Notes: generated by a model from the letters alone, not told the origin. Counted from the stretch's first letter, positions 11,087 through 23,321 are shown. The stretch is 64,000 nucleotides of DNA from Cannabis sativa (GCF_029168945.1 NC_083601.1:37251660-37315659), one strand, 5' to 3'. Made by a program: numbers and translations.

Positions 11087-13076
11087 TAGTATATTATTTT
11101 ATAATTATTTAAGATATTTTGAACACTTTTAAAAAATTTAATCCTATTCAAACAGAATTAAAACAACATATTGCATAGGTATCTTAATAGATAGTTTGAA
11201 TCTTTTTCGACTGTTAAATTTTTTTAAATTTATGGACAATCATAACAAAAAAAAACTTCTACATACTAAAATATATATGGTGCACTTTTTTTATTGTAGA
11301 ATTTTTCCTAAATTTTTTACTGAATCACTATTCTCACTACGTCCATCGAAAATAACTCATGGTAAACATAGATCATACTATAATTAGTATTCAAAATAGA
11401 ACAAATATATAACACAAGGCAAATTATACAGATGTTGCAAATTTTCTAAGAAGTTCTGGGGTTTAACATCTGAATCAAAGATTTTCATCATTTCCCTTTA
11501 CATTTCATCATCTGAAGTTCTGTAGCAAATTTATTATACAGATATATTCAGATGATATAATAGTACATCTGTAGCAAATTAAATATTTAACACACAAGGC
11601 TAATATACATAATGTGCTATATTAGTGTATAGTTGAGATATATTGGCAGTAAAACTTTCCAATTTTCACATGCATAATCCTGATAACGCTTAACCCTCCA
11701 ATATAATTAATTTGACTGGAATTGTAATGTTGATTGGGCATTGTATCCTAATGACCGTCGGTTTACTATTGGCTTAAAATTATAAGAAGCTAGGAATTGT
11801 ATCACGATCAAGCACTAAACCTTGCCAATCCAAAAGCTGAATTGGTCATATATAGAGATAGAGTCACTTCTTTCTAGTGTGATAACCACAGTACAATCTC
11901 TTCAGGTCTCCCAATCTAGTACTTCATTCAAAGACCAAGCACATCCAATTAAATTTATATTTTATTTCAGAGAGATTTTCGAACAAGCAGCTATTAGTCA
12001 AACACACTCCATCACATGACCAAACTACAAATATACTAACTAAAGCTTTTTTATACTTTAGTTGCTTGTCTGTTTATTTGTTGTTCATTTGTACAACTGT
12101 AGCTATTAGATTCAGTGACACACGATCCTGTTGAATTAGTTCTGCATAAAGAACAATTGTTCTGATTATTCAATACATGATCTCTTATTCTAAATACTAA
12201 TTATAATTCTTCAAAAAAAATACTAATTATAAATTCTCCTAACATATATGGTTCAGTTTGTACATTTGAGGTATCGTTTAACAAGGTCAATAAAATGTCA
12301 AAATGGACTTCCATTATGCACAATACTATATATTTAAGAACATTATATTACCAGGTAAGGTGGCACCTTGATTAACAATATTTTCTAATATTTATTTAAT
12401 TTATTTACATGAGACCTCAGACCTGAGATCTAGAGATGACACCTTGGTTAGTTATTTATTTAATTTATAGTGATATAACACTTAAAAAATTATTAGACAC
12501 CTTAGCATTAGTCTATATTTTATACTAAATTTTCAAAATGTAGCAAATAGCAAGACATGAGTAAAGCATCACAAATTTGAAACTTGTAATTTGATATTAA
12601 GGAACGCTAAACACAAATGAAAAATTAAAAATCATGTTATTAATAATAGAATATACTAGCTAATTAGTTATTAAAAAAAATGTACTAACTAATGAGAACA
12701 TGTAATTATATGTGTGGTAATCGTTATTAGTCTTTCAATAAATATATCTTTAGAATTGGCACATATAAGTCTACATTAGTGCAATTGTTTTAGCTAGAGA
12801 ACTTTGATATTTTTTTTTCAGGTATAATAATTCTAACATGATTGTTTTAATAATAAAGTACATAATACACCCACAAAGCTGACGATTTTGTCAAACAAAA
12901 TAATTACACTAGAATGAATTACTGTTTCTTCTTATGATATATTGAAACGAGTTAAAAATAATTGTTATTGATATTTTCCACTGGAATAGTTGTTATTTTC
13001 TATCAATTTTTGAAATAACTCAAAATAGTTATTCGTTGTTATTCTTAGAAAATTTCCTTCCAAATTTAATTTTCCA
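11087..13076. other. AT-rich intergenic region, no gene seen
   Basis: About 2 kb with very low GC and only short chance ORFs. No RNA gene, clear transposon end or conserved motif was recognised. The part nearest 13077 is downstream of the first BAP-like gene and would contain its 3' UTR. Confidence 0.4.
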
Positions 13077-13634
13077 TTAATATGAGGCGGACCAAACGGG
13101 AAACCCAGTCACAACACCACTCATATTATTCTTCCCGGCCGGAACTCCAACCACAGAAGACGACCCCATCGACGCAGAAGACGAAGCCGCGCACGATCGA
13201 TACTCCGACTTCGTTTTCACTGAAAGATTGATAATCCCGTTCCTTTCCCCATTCTGGTCTCTCAATCTGTAACTTAAGAAATGTAAGTAATTCTCCGGTA
13301 GGTACCCACCGGAAAAGTCGGACACCGGAACCGAAGCAGTTCCGACGAGTCTATTTCCGATCGCCGTTCTGCAGTGTACCTCGACGGTCAATGCCGCAGC
13401 GTGGTGGACGGCCGGTAAGTCAAGGACGAGTTTCTCATTCCAGTTTGGGTTGCTACCGCCTTTGGTATCGATCTCGGTTGTTTGGAAAACGTTTCTGCTA
13501 TTGGATCGAACGATGACGAAGGCGTTTTTCTTGATAAATCTATTGTCGATCCTGAGGCTTTCCCCTGATAAGATAGTCATTTCGATAGTTGGCGATGATG
13601 ATGATGATGATGAGGAAGAGTAAGACTTGGCCAT
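13077..13634 (-). CDS. C2-domain protein, BON1-associated (BAP)-like, copy A
   Basis: Single-exon gene of 185 residues. After a Ser-rich start (residues 5-13) comes a C2 domain at about 16-142: EMTILSGESLRID, KKNAFVIVRS, TEIDTKGGSNPNWNEKLVLDLP, VEVHCRT, GNRLVGTASVPVSDFSGGYLP and LHFLSYRLRD. The C-terminal tail ends in GVVTGFPVWSASY, matching the tail motif remembered for Arabidopsis BAP1/BAP2. BAPs are Ca2+-responsive phospholipid-binding partners of the copine BON1 and restrain defence and cell death; that role here is inferred from the family. The ATG at 13634 is the only good start. It is one of three related genes, with copies at 22.2 and 31.3 kb. Its GC content is much higher than the surrounding DNA. 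Confidence 0.9.
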   Translation of the reverse strand: MAKSYSSSSSSSSSPTIEMTILSGESLRIDNRFIKKNAFVIVRSNSRNVFQTTEIDTKGGSNPNWNEKLVLDLPAVHHAAALTVEVHCRTAIGNRLVGTASVPVSDFSGGYLPENYLHFLSYRLRDQNGERNGIINLSVKTKSEYRSCAASSSASMGSSSVVGVPAGKNNMSGVVTGFPVWSASY

Positions 13635-13858
13635 TGTAGACGTACGTAAGTGATGAATTTTGTGAAGCTCTGAGGTATATGTATTTATGTTAGAAAATTA
13701 ATAATTTTATAGGTTTGTTTGGGAGGAAGGTTAATGGAAAAAGGAGAGAAAGAGAATATGTGGTTCATTTTTATGAACTGCTACGAAAGTTCCTAACAAA
13801 CGCGGTCTTTTTTAAATATGCTCATTATTAATCTACTCATTAATTATTAAAGACCTAG

Positions 13859-14239
13859 GCTATGTTTGGTAGGAAGGAGGGTGAGTTGAATGGATGGAGA
13901 ATATAAAAAAGGGTGAGGAGAGTAATAATTCTTTTATATTATTTGGTAAGAAGGATATAGATTGATTGAAGGATAAATATATGATTATTAAATTATAAAA
14001 TTGTTATTTTTCCTTATAATTATTTTTTAATAGGAATATTCTTTTTTAATAATATTTATTGAGGATATTTATGTAATTTATAATAATTGAATAAGGAGAG
14101 TTTCAATCCTTCTATTAGAGATTTGAGTAGATTTGCTATCATTTTACCTCTTCTTTCTCTACAGGGATTTGTTATCTCCTCCCACCTCTCTCCCTCCTCT
14201 CCTCTTCATCCCTCCACTTCTCCCTCCTACCAACATAGT
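13859..14239. mobile_element. MITE with GTTTGGTAGGAGGG-type inverted repeats
   Basis: The left end CTATGTTTGGTAGGAAGGAG and the right end, read in reverse, CTATGTTGGTAGGAGGGAG, form imperfect inverted repeats of about 35 bp around a 300-bp AT-rich core. Target duplications are not clean. It lies about 230 bp upstream of BAP-like copy A. A second truncated element beginning GGTGGTGTTTGGTTCACC abuts it at 14246. Confidence 0.6.
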
Positions 14240-15721
14240 GTTAAAGGTGGTGTTTGGTTCACCATAACTCTAATGGATAAATATGCTCATTATTAATCCA
14301 TATGTAACATGGTTACGTATTAAATGATGTATTCTTTATTATAATCACACTTTATTATAATAAAAAAAATAGGGAAATTTTATAGTGTATTCCCTTAAAA
14401 AGATACATCGATACATCTCTATTTGTTTTAGTATCTGAAATAATTTTTTAATCAAATTTTTTCTCATGGTCATATAAATTATACTTATTTTAGACATCCT
14501 GCAAAATTTTAAGAAATTCAAAAAAATTGAACACGTCGAAAATTGCGTTCAACCAGTACACTCATCACTATTTTATTTTATACACGTGTAAAATAGATTG
14601 TTTGAACATTGTTTCTTATATTGTAAATTATTCTAAATTTCTTAAAATTTTGTTAGATATCTTAAATAACTATAATGTACATGAATATGAAAAAAAAATT
14701 AGATTAAATTTTTTTTCTGAATGCCGAAACAAGTAAAGAGTGCATTAATACATCTTTTTTAAAGGAGTACATTGTAGAATCATCCAACAAAAAAAAATAA
14801 TATTTTATAAAAAAAATAGTTATATAAGTCCAAAGCCTATATTACTCTGTTTTTTTAATATTTAATAATTATAAAATAAAATTAATAAAGTTATTTTAAT
14901 TAATACATATTTTATTTCATTATATTCTCATATAAAATAAATATAATAATTTTAATTATAATATTTATTTTAATTAATTTTTATTCCATTACATTACCGT
15001 TGTTCTTATCATCCTGATAATCATGATGCGGTATTCAAATGACGTATCTAAATTAAAGAAACAAAATGTATAGTAGTTACAACGGCACTTACACTGTGAG
15101 TAGGGTAGGGACGGTTGAACTAATGTAGTCAACTCAAGACCCATGTGATTTACAGGACTTTTTTATTATATTTTATTTATTCATTTATTTTTGGTGAGAA
15201 AAAACACCTGAAACAACAAACAAGTTTAACAAACGTTCATTCTACTCCCCTGCCAAAGTCAATAAATAAGACTATTTCCATGTAATTTACTCTTCAACTA
15301 CAGCTTGTTACATTACCTTTAATAATGTAACGTTCGTTAGTTTTGTTCATTATATATAGTTTTGTTCTCATATTAATTCCTTGTTTTGGTTGGTTTCTCT
15401 GTATGCAAAATTTCAACAATATATGGAACTAAATATCTCTTCTATACAAAATACATAATTTTTTATTAATAATAATAACAATGTTATAATTTTGGTTATA
15501 GATGTATTTAAATCTTCTCCTCCAATATAAAAAAAAAAAATACTATTATTATCATTAATTTTTTAATATAAATTTAATCACATTAAAGTAGTATTTATTT
15601 AAATATTAAAATTTTATTATGGATTTAGTTTGGATTAGCATAATGGAGAGAGAGAGTTTGATTTATTAATAAGAAATTTGCACCAATTCTAAATAAAAAC
15701 TTAAATGTATAGTTAATATAA
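14240..15721. other. AT-rich intergenic region, no gene seen
   Basis: About 1.5 kb of poly(A)/poly(T)-rich DNA. The 20-bp block AAATATGCTCATTATTAATC occurs both at 13815 and at 14279, on the two sides of the MITE, which suggests the MITE sits inside or beside an older repeat. Nothing else is recognised. Confidence 0.4.
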
Positions 15722-16176
15722 GTGGCGTTTGGTAACACTTTTTTAATCAGTTTTCTGTTTTTAAAAGTAAAACTGATTTTACTTTTCAATTTTATAATTA
15801 GAAATCAAAATTTTAAAAACAAAAAAAATCACTTTCAATATTTTTTTAAACAGTTTTTTTTTTTCTTAATCAATCTTTTGGATTACGACCAGACCCGGAC
15901 CCAAATCCCCTCCCCACGGCCCTGGCGCTGAACCCGGCTTTTGACTTGAACCCAAATCCAACCACTGACCTAGATCCGACTGAAATAAAATCAAAAAATA
16001 AAAATAAAAATAAACTTTACAGAACACACTTTTGTTTTCTGTTTTTAAAATTAAAAAATAAAAGTAATTATAGAATGCATTTTTGTTTTTTAAAAATAAA
16101 TTTTTTAAAAACAAAAATTTTACTTTTATTTTTTAATTAAAAAATTAAAAAACAAAAGTGTTACCAAACGGCACCA
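15722..16176. mobile_element. Non-autonomous DNA transposon with GTTTGGTAACACTTTT ends
   Basis: The left end GGCGTTTGGTAACACTTTT and the right end, read in reverse, GCCGTTTGGTAACACTTTT give inverted repeats of about 20 bp, continued by looser AT-rich complementarity. The middle (about 15884-15975) is a sharply GC-richer block rich in CCNAAYCC-type words that translates as DP/NP-rich peptide on the plus strand. No transposase is present. The family is probably hAT-like, but no convincing 8-bp duplication was found. Confidence 0.65.
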
Positions 16177-17290
16177 TAATTTAATTCATTTCTCAAATCT
16201 CAATTAATAATAGTTTAATATATAGTCCTGTTCAATACATGGAATATGGATTTATACCGGAAGACATCTGCGGATGGAATCAAAGTTTATAAGATAAGAA
16301 TGAGGAACATTTTGTTGATCTCGTTTATCAAAAAGAGATAATATATATATAAATAATTAAGAATTTATCCCCGGCCATGATACGCCCTTTCACGAAGATT
16401 ACGTGCTAATATATATATGACAAATGTTACGTGCAAGAAACTTATATGTTTAAGTTTTTTTTTTTTTAGGTGTTTTGATTTTTGAAGGTTAGAACAAAAA
16501 TACTATATAAAATTTAATTAAATAAATAATATTATTTTATATAATAAAAGAATATTTATTATAAAGTTCTATACAAAAAAAATATAATAGTACATTTTTG
16601 AAAAAAATAAATAAATAATTACAAATGCTCAAAGTTTTTAGAATAATTTATTAAAAAAACGTTTAGAATAATTAAAGAGGCTTTTTTATTTTTACACTTT
16701 AAACCATTTTTTTTCTTTTTTTTTTTTTTTTTGCTTTTTTACGGAATTCTACATAGAAAAAACTCCTATTGCAACTAGCGCTGCAACCTAAATTGTAACA
16801 AAAAATTGTACAGAAACCCCTATTGCAACTAGCGCTGCAACCACTTTAAAAACCCAAACCACCGTAAATTTGAAAAAAAAAAAAGTTAAAAAAATAGTAT
16901 ATGGGGTAATTCCCCTAAATTAAATAGTAAATGTATTAAAATAATAATAATAATATTTTGAAAATTAACCGAAGAAATTTGTAGATTTTTAAAAATGAAA
17001 AGAAAATACACATATATTTAAAAAAGAATGAATATTTGCAGCGAAATCCTATTAACATTTGTAATTATTACACATATGACCTTAATAAAAAAAGTAAAGA
17101 CAAAAGTATATGTTAAGACTTTATTGCAGTCGCACCTTTTTTGATTGTTAAGTATCAATTCAAAAATATGTGTCGGCATATTTTTTTTTGGACGAAGTGA
17201 TTAGAATCATTCATGAATTTACGACGCAGACATTCGCAACCGGTGCTGAAACTTTCTCAAATTAGGATAGCTCATCGTCTAACCGCAGAG
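16177..17290. other. AT-rich region with a short tandem duplication
   Basis: Mostly low-complexity AT DNA. Between about 16767 and 16842 the block CCTATTGCAACTAGCGCTGC occurs twice, about 55 bp apart, next to a TGGGGTAATTCCCCTAA palindrome at about 16900. These look like parts of a decayed transposon end. No gene is seen. Confidence 0.4.
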
Positions 17291-17480
17291 CATGCATGTT
17301 TTGCCAAACTATGGGTCGCTAAATTCTCAAAACGAGCCACATCGGATAAAACTGCTCCCGAAAATTTAGACAATAAAGTTATAATATCTTCTAACAATAT
17401 TCTTAGCTCATTGAAATACATCTTCTTACTGTTGATAGCGGTCACTTAAGCTAACAAATTTGAATAAACTGTATGTCTAA
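17290..17480 (-). pseudogene. LINE RNase H C-terminal remnant
   Basis: On the minus strand the translation reads ELRILLEDIITLLSKFS, then DVARFENLATHSLAKHACS. This follows the end of the plant LINE RNase H-like domain (DI..L...F....V.R..N.AAHSLAKHA). It breaks at a stop shortly after and has no upstream RT. The plus-strand ORF over the same bases (17213-17449) is its shadow. Confidence 0.55.
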
Positions 17481-18052
17481 AAAAGAATATACGTATAACA
17501 AAATTACGTGATAATATATCGTCACATGTTTTTAAGTTGATATTTAATATCTAATAAAATACAATAAAATTACGTGATGAAGTATATATATTATATTATT
17601 ATATAGTCTACTGGGATTTATTAATTTATGATACAATGATTTAAAAATTATATGCCTTCATAAGCCAAGTTGGGTTAACAATATAGAAAGTAGAAACAAC
17701 TCATCTTTTTCTGATTATAAATTAATTAATACAGTAACGAATCCATTATAATTCCAACTGGCTAGGAAAAATTCAAAATAAGAAAATACAACAAAACGAA
17801 TATTTGAACTCGGAAAAAGAAAAATAGGATAAGGACACAGTAAACTTTTATAATTAATTAGCTAGTCCAAAACGAAGCTTCTTTGAAATAAGAGAAATAC
17901 TAATAGCATATCCAATGGGAAGTACTATTTAATAGGTGTTAAAATACACACATCATCATTTTTTCATTTCTCTCAACTCGGGTAACATATATTTTTTTAC
18001 AAAAAGTTGTTCCAATGGTAGACAACCCAGCATTTCCAATGGTAGTTGTATA
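17481..18052. other. AT-rich region with CCAATGG-type MITE debris
   Basis: AT-rich DNA. Words such as CATATCCAATGGGA and CATTTCCAATGGTAG near 17905-18045 look like degraded ends of the GAGCATCTCCAATGG MITE class. No gene is seen. Confidence 0.35.
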
Positions 18053-18402
18053 AGAGCATCTTCAATGAGGATTGTTCATTAAATTAGTTGTCTTGTCACA
18101 TACGACATGTGGTCCAATTTTAGATTAATTTTATATAAAGTGTTGCTAAATATAAACAATGACCACGTAACAGTTTTTTTTGTTCAAAAATGGTTACGTT
18201 TTAAGTAAAATTATTTATTTAATGTAATATGAGACCATGGGATAATTTTTAGAGTTATCAATTATTAGAATATTTTTTGTAAGAAAATATGCTAAATCTT
18301 ATATGGTTGAAAGATAAAATAAAAACAATAATAATATTTTAGAATGTTGTGTGTAATTTTAACAACTATAAATAGTTAGTGTCTTATTGGAGATACTCTA
18401 AC
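18053..18402. mobile_element. MITE of the GAGCATCTCCAATGG class
   Basis: The left end AGAGCATCTTCAATGAGGA and the reverse-read right end AGAGTATCTCCAATAAGACA are matching inverted repeats about 350 bp apart, enclosing AT-rich sequence. A similar pair sits at about 21715-21765. Target duplications were not resolved. Confidence 0.55.
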
Positions 18403-19165
18403 AATTACCAAAAGTATATACATTTCTTTTATTTTTTATAAAAAGTTATTTTTTCACTAAACAAAATAATAAAATAAAATAAAAAATTATTTGTCAACAC
18501 GTACATCGATTTTACTTTGAGTTAATTGCGGTAAAACTTCTAATACTTTCACTTTGTTAGCAATTAACCCTCAAAACTTAAATTTTAGTGGCGAAATTTC
18601 CAAAACTCGTATTCTGTTAGCAATTTTCCTTTTCCATCTATTTTTGAGTGTTAAGTGTCATGTTAAATTGTACACATGGACAAAAATATACACATGACAC
18701 AATTTTATTGGAAATTTTTACACCAAAAATACAAATTACACACTTTATTACATATAAACCTACACACGGTTAAAGCAACTTTTTTACCTTTTCTCTATAT
18801 TTTATTACACATATACCACATACACATCACATCTATGCACCAGTCACGTCAACTCCCCTATCAACCATCATGCATCCCTCAATCACTTCCCTCTCTCTTT
18901 TTCTTTTGTTTTCCTTTGATTTTTTTATTTCATTTCAGTTTTTTTTTTTTTTTGAAATAACAAATAACCTCCATTGTTGAACCTTAACTCCCCACGATTC
19001 CTCAACCATTTTCCCTCTCATTTTTGTTCTTCAAAATTTTTTCAACTCCCACTAAACCATCCCATAACCTTTTTCTCTCTTTCTTTTTGTTTCCCAATCT
19101 TTATATAAAATGGATGTGACTCGTTCTTCTTCATCTCTTTCCCCTGTTCAAAAAAATAATTCAAA

Positions 19166-19362
19166 ATGGGTTTGAAATCACTAGCTAATAAAGCTAAGGG
19201 AAAACGTCCTTTTATTGAGGAGGAAGACTCTGATTTTGCTCCTCCATTAACGAAGCGTGGGAGAGCTCCTCCTAAGAAGAAAACAAAGGTCGGTGTGCAA
19301 GAAAAAATGGCTGAAGATGTTTATGGGAAAAACAATAATGTTGGTGCTGCTGTTCGAACTGA
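19166..19362 (+). pseudogene. Possible first exon of a decayed transposon or nuclear protein gene
   Basis: An ATG opens a hydrophilic reading frame: MGLKSLANKAKGKRP, an acidic EEEDSDF patch, then KRGRAPPKKKTKVG, a strongly basic nuclear-localisation-like segment. At 19362 the frame meets a plausible donor (ACTGAG|GTTTGTTT), followed by a long T-rich intron-like stretch. No downstream exon was recognised. The basic N-terminus and the MULE-like fragment at 19.9 kb suggest a decayed Mutator-like element, but a degraded host gene is possible. Confidence 0.3.
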
Positions 19363-19918
19363 GGTTTGTTTTCGGTTTCATTTTCGTTTCCCCCCATTTT
19401 AAACATTTTCTTGTATTTCCATTTCATCGTTTTGGTTTTTTCTGGTTTGTGATATTTTAGGTTTTTCATTTTAAAATTTCGTTTGGTTTTCTTTGGATTT
19501 TTAGGACTTTAATTTTGTTTAATCAATTTTATTTTGTTCTTGGGTTTGGCATTTTAGTTTGTTTCTTATTACTTTCGTTTCATTTTTGTTGTGTTTTATG
19601 TTCTGTTTGTGTTTCTAGTTTTTTTTAGATATTTTGAAACATTTGTTTTTGTTTTAGTGTCTCTAATCAGTGGGTTTTAGTTTTTTTTTTCTAGTTTTTT
19701 AATAGTTTAATATGTTTATGTATGATGTATTTTGGGAATATTATTAGGTATAGTTGTTTGCTGTTCTTTTTTAGGTAACAATTCGATTTAGATGTTTGTA
19801 GTTTATATTCGTAGAGTTGTTTCTGCTTGTCATTGTTTTTAGTTTTTTTATAGTTTTATTATAGTTTGTATAGTTGTTTATTTACAATTTATATTTATTG
19901 TTGCAAAATAGTGTTTTT
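19363..19918. other. T-rich intron-like stretch
   Basis: Strongly T-rich on the plus strand with many TTTAG/TTTTAG words, resembling the interior of a plant intron. No exon, RNA or repeat was recognised in it. Confidence 0.35.
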
Positions 19919-20107
19919 TTAGTTGCATTCCAGGACCTCTTTCAACTTCCGTTGTAATTCTTCATAGTTACAATTGACTAAAATGTAATGTCCACTAGCT
20001 TCATAATTTTCATAATTCATTCGATCATCAAATTGTCCATTGCAGAAGACTAGGAATGGAATGTTTTTTTTTCCTGTGATTTTGAAATTGTTATTAGTGC
20101 AAGGCAA
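19919..20107 (-). pseudogene. MULE transposase N-terminal fragment
   Basis: The minus strand reads NIPFLVFCNGQFDDR, then NYENYEASGHYILVNCNY and EELQRKLKEVL. This is the pattern of the small N-terminal region of plant Mutator-like transposases, where a short beta-rich stretch with a W/F-D-x-N-Y-x-N-Y core precedes the DNA-binding domain. There is no ATG in frame and no following transposase domain, so it is a remnant. Its strand is opposite to the 19166 frame. Confidence 0.45.
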
Positions 20108-21064
20108 CGATATTGAAACTGGTTTGATTCTGTTATGAAATAGAGTAGAAACTTACTTCTATTTTCTTCCCTTTGTTCAAGTCTTATATTTCCTGTTCTG
20201 ATTCCTGCTTTTGTCATTTTTATTTATTTTATTGTTGTTAATAAACTATAATAAAACTAAAATGAAACTATTAAGAAACGTTTAAATTTATTTCAGAAAC
20301 TAACTATTTCTCAAAGTGTTTTCTCCTTTTCTTATTTCCAAAATAAATTCTTGCAAACAATTGAATTAAACTAATATAAAATAATGATGCAACTGTAAAT
20401 CAACTTGAAAAACCACAACACTTAATTCAATTTAATATAGTTGTGGTCATTGTGCTTTTTCATCGGTTTTATTTGAATCAGATCAATTGAATCAATAGTT
20501 GTATTTTTCTCGTTTTGGTTTCATTTTGGTTGTTTTGCAGTTTTGAAACGAGCGCGTATTTTCATCTTCATGGTTCGCTCTGTACAGCTGAAGGCTTAGT
20601 GCATGTGATATTTTTGTAAATATTTGTATGTGGACTGTAGAAATGTTTAATGGGCCGGCCCAAAGTATTTTTGTAATTTTTTTTTCCTTTTTTGTATTTT
20701 TCTGTTTTTTTCCCATTTTATTGACCCACATAAATAAATAAAGAAAATTAAAATAGAAAAATATAATATCTGTTGAAAGTTAAAATTTCAATTAATAAAT
20801 AAAAGAATTAAATTAAAAACTTAGAAAGAAAACCCCTAATTTGGGGAATCTTAAAAATTAGAAATCCCATTTCTTCTTCTTCACTCAGCCGCACTAGCAC
20901 TCTCTCCCTCTATTCATCACACTCAAGCATGATTGGTCATGGTGGTTCTCCAGCCACCCTAGGCCAGACCGACCCCAAAATCAAACCCCCAACTTGATTC
21001 CTTTATCCTTCTCTCTCTAATCCTGATTCCTCTCTCTCTCCCCCCACCCCCAACAAGAGCTATG
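20108..21064. other. AT-rich region ending in pyrimidine-rich leader-like DNA
   Basis: AT-rich to about 20860, then a CT-rich, less AT-rich block (20870-21060) with TCTCTC runs and a polypurine run on the other strand. It resembles a 5' leader or a transposon subterminal region. No gene could be tied to it. Confidence 0.35.
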
Positions 21065-21260
21065 TTAGAACTCATATAGCAAGACAGATGACGACCCTCT
21101 CTTTGTCCCATTCCTTCTCTTTTTATCGCCTGAACACAAATGTTCGTCAAGGAGGATTTGGGTTTTGCACGAACACCGGCGATGGATTGTTTTACGCCTG
21201 GATGAGATTTGGGATCTCGCTTCTTGCCCCTTCGATTGGTAAGCTTCTCCATATTGTCTC
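21065..21260. other. GC-richer unassigned block
   Basis: Around 21110-21240 base composition rises above the neighbours and open frames exist on both strands (for example GGFGFCTNTGDGLFYAWMRF on plus). No domain is recognised on either strand. It could be a captured gene fragment or the first exon of something decayed. Confidence 0.25.
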
Positions 21261-22178
21261 ATCTTTCTCTCTCTCTTTCACTTAATTTTTGACAGATATA
21301 ATTGTTTTATTTGAGATTTTGTTTCTTGTGGATTTGATTTAGGTTTTTGGTTACTGGAATTTGAATTTGAGATCTTGGTAATATTTTGGAGAATGCTTGA
21401 TGAGGTGGAAAGCTTATGTGCCAAAATATAGAGATGTTATACCATTGGAGATAAAAGAATGTTATTCTTGAAATTTGCATTGATGCCACACAATGCCATT
21501 GATGCTGTGTTTTTTTTATACAATAAAAACTTAAAAGTGCAATATATATATATAATAGTTTAATAAAGAAAAAAAATTATATATAATAATGTGTGATATC
21601 ATAATTATAGCATTTTAAAAAGGTATTATACCATTGGAGTGTTTTTAGGTGAAGGTGTCAAAAATGATATGGAAGAAAAATAAAATAAAATATTATATTT
21701 TGGATGATGTGGAGATATAGAGCATCTTCAAAGAATGCTACCATTGGAGATGCTCTATCGATAAATGTTGCAATGTAATAATGTTGAGTACCTTAACGTG
21801 TTAAAATATATAATTTATTGAAATAGAGGAATGTCATGAAGTATTGTGGTGTCTAGTACTCTTATGATGTATCCTTATATAATTAGTTAGTAATTTTTTA
21901 TAATCATTATTAAAATAAAATAAATGGAATCGAATATTAAATTATATAAGTATATCTTAATATATATTGATAGGTGACATTAACCATAATACCCTTTACA
22001 TTTCTCATTGAAATAATATATACACACTTGCACAAGTTGCACTCCACTCTTTAATAGTACTAACGTATAATATTAATAGTGATATAAACAGTATTGATTT
22101 TCCAACATATCCACTCTCTTTCATTATCTTATTGTGACAACTTTTATTTCTATATGAGAAAATATATATCCTTCAAAA
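21261..22178. other. AT-rich spacer with a short MITE
   Basis: Contains a near-palindrome at about 21715-21765 (AGAGCATCTTC ... CATTGGAGATGCTCT), a solo or collapsed GAGCATCTCCAATGG-class MITE, with related CCATTGGAG words near 21440 and 21635. The last few hundred bases are the 3' side of BAP-like copy B. Confidence 0.45.
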
Positions 22179-22745
22179 CTAAATCATTCCATTATTATGA
22201 TCAAGTAGTGGACCAAAAACAGGAAAACCAGTCACGATCCCACTCGAGTACTTTTTACTCGTAGGAACTCCAACCACCGAAGCCGTCGACGAAGAAGACG
22301 AAGCCACGCACGATCGATACTCGGGTACCTCCGCCGCCGCAAATTTCGTTTTCACAGACAAATTGATAATCCCATTCCTTTCACTTTCCTCATCCCTCAG
22401 TCTGTAACTCAGAAAATGCAAGTAATTATCAGGTAAATATCCACCGGAAAAGTCTGATATCGGAACTGTAGCCGTTCCGACGAGTCTGATCCCGGTCATG
22501 ATTTTGCAGTATACTTCGACGGTCAGTGCAGCTGCTTGAACCGGCAATTCAAGGACGAGCTTCTGGTTCCATTTTGGGTTACTCCCGCCATTGGTGTCGA
22601 TCTCCGTAGAACAGAAATCATTTCCGCCAATGGATCGGACGACGACGAAGGTGTTCTTCTTGATTGGTCTCCGATCGATCTGAAGGCTTTCACCTGATAA
22701 GACAGTAATTTCTACAGCTCGCGATGAGAAGTTAAAGTTGGACAT
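22179..22745 (-). CDS. C2-domain protein, BON1-associated (BAP)-like, copy B
   Basis: Single-exon gene of 188 residues from the ATG at 22745. The C2 domain spans about residues 10-130: VEITVLSGESLQID, KKNTFVVVRS, STEIDTNGGSNPKWNQKLVLELP, VEVYCKIMTG, VGTATVPISDFSGGYLP and LHFLSYRLRDEE. A Ser-rich linker and the family tail VTGFPVFGPLLDHNN follow. The tail has FPVF where copies A and C have the usual PVW. It lacks the Ser run at the N-terminus of copy A. A tandem paralogue of 13077 and 31282; role inferred as membrane-linked C2 adaptor of copine signalling. It has no in-frame disruption, so it appears functional. Confidence 0.9.
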   Translation of the reverse strand: MSNFNFSSRAVEITVLSGESLQIDRRPIKKNTFVVVRSIGGNDFCSTEIDTNGGSNPKWNQKLVLELPVQAAALTVEVYCKIMTGIRLVGTATVPISDFSGGYLPDNYLHFLSYRLRDEESERNGIINLSVKTKFAAAEVPEYRSCVASSSSSTASVVGVPTSKKYSSGIVTGFPVFGPLLDHNNGMI

Positions 22746-23321
22746 TGGCAGATCGATGGGGAGGAGGAAAATCGAGTGAGGTTATTATAAGAGAAAATTA
22801 CTGAAATATTTTAAGTGAGTTATTATTTGGTTAGTTTGTATTTATAATGTTATCTGTACACGCGCCGTTGATGTTGATGGAAAGAAGTTTTTTTTTCTTC
22901 TTTTTTTGAGTAGAATAGAAGAAAGTTTTTGAGTTGTCGGGAAACTTCGTACGATAATATTATTCTATTACTTTCTATTGGCTTATTTGATTGCTGCATT
23001 ATTTTCTTGATGAGTCATTCAAATAATTAGAGAATTCTTCTAAATTAATTAAAAACTTATTTTTTTCCAAAGAAAAACAATAATTAATATTATTGATAAA
23101 ATAATAATCTCATACACACTAAAGGATTATACATCCCAAAGAAGAAAAAAAAATCTAACTATGCACTTTTTAAAAAAATAATGAAATAATTTAAAATATT
23201 TATTATGTACTTTTATCATTTAAAAAAATTATATATTATTATTGTTTATTTTATAATTTATTTTTACAATATTATTAGAACATCTCCAGTTTCGTAGTAC
23301 ATCTTTTAGCTAACATACAAA
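22746..23321. other. Promoter side of BAP-like copy B
   Basis: AT-rich, with poly(T) and poly(A) runs. No ORF, RNA or clear transposon end is seen. The first 200 bp should hold the 5' UTR and core promoter of copy B. Confidence 0.35.

Noticed and set aside
17213..17449. Plus-strand 78-codon frame
   Set aside because: It is antisense to a recognisable LINE RNase H remnant.
18676..18960. Plus-strand 94-codon His/Leu/Phe-rich frame
   Set aside because: Composition reflects AT/CA-rich DNA; no domain.
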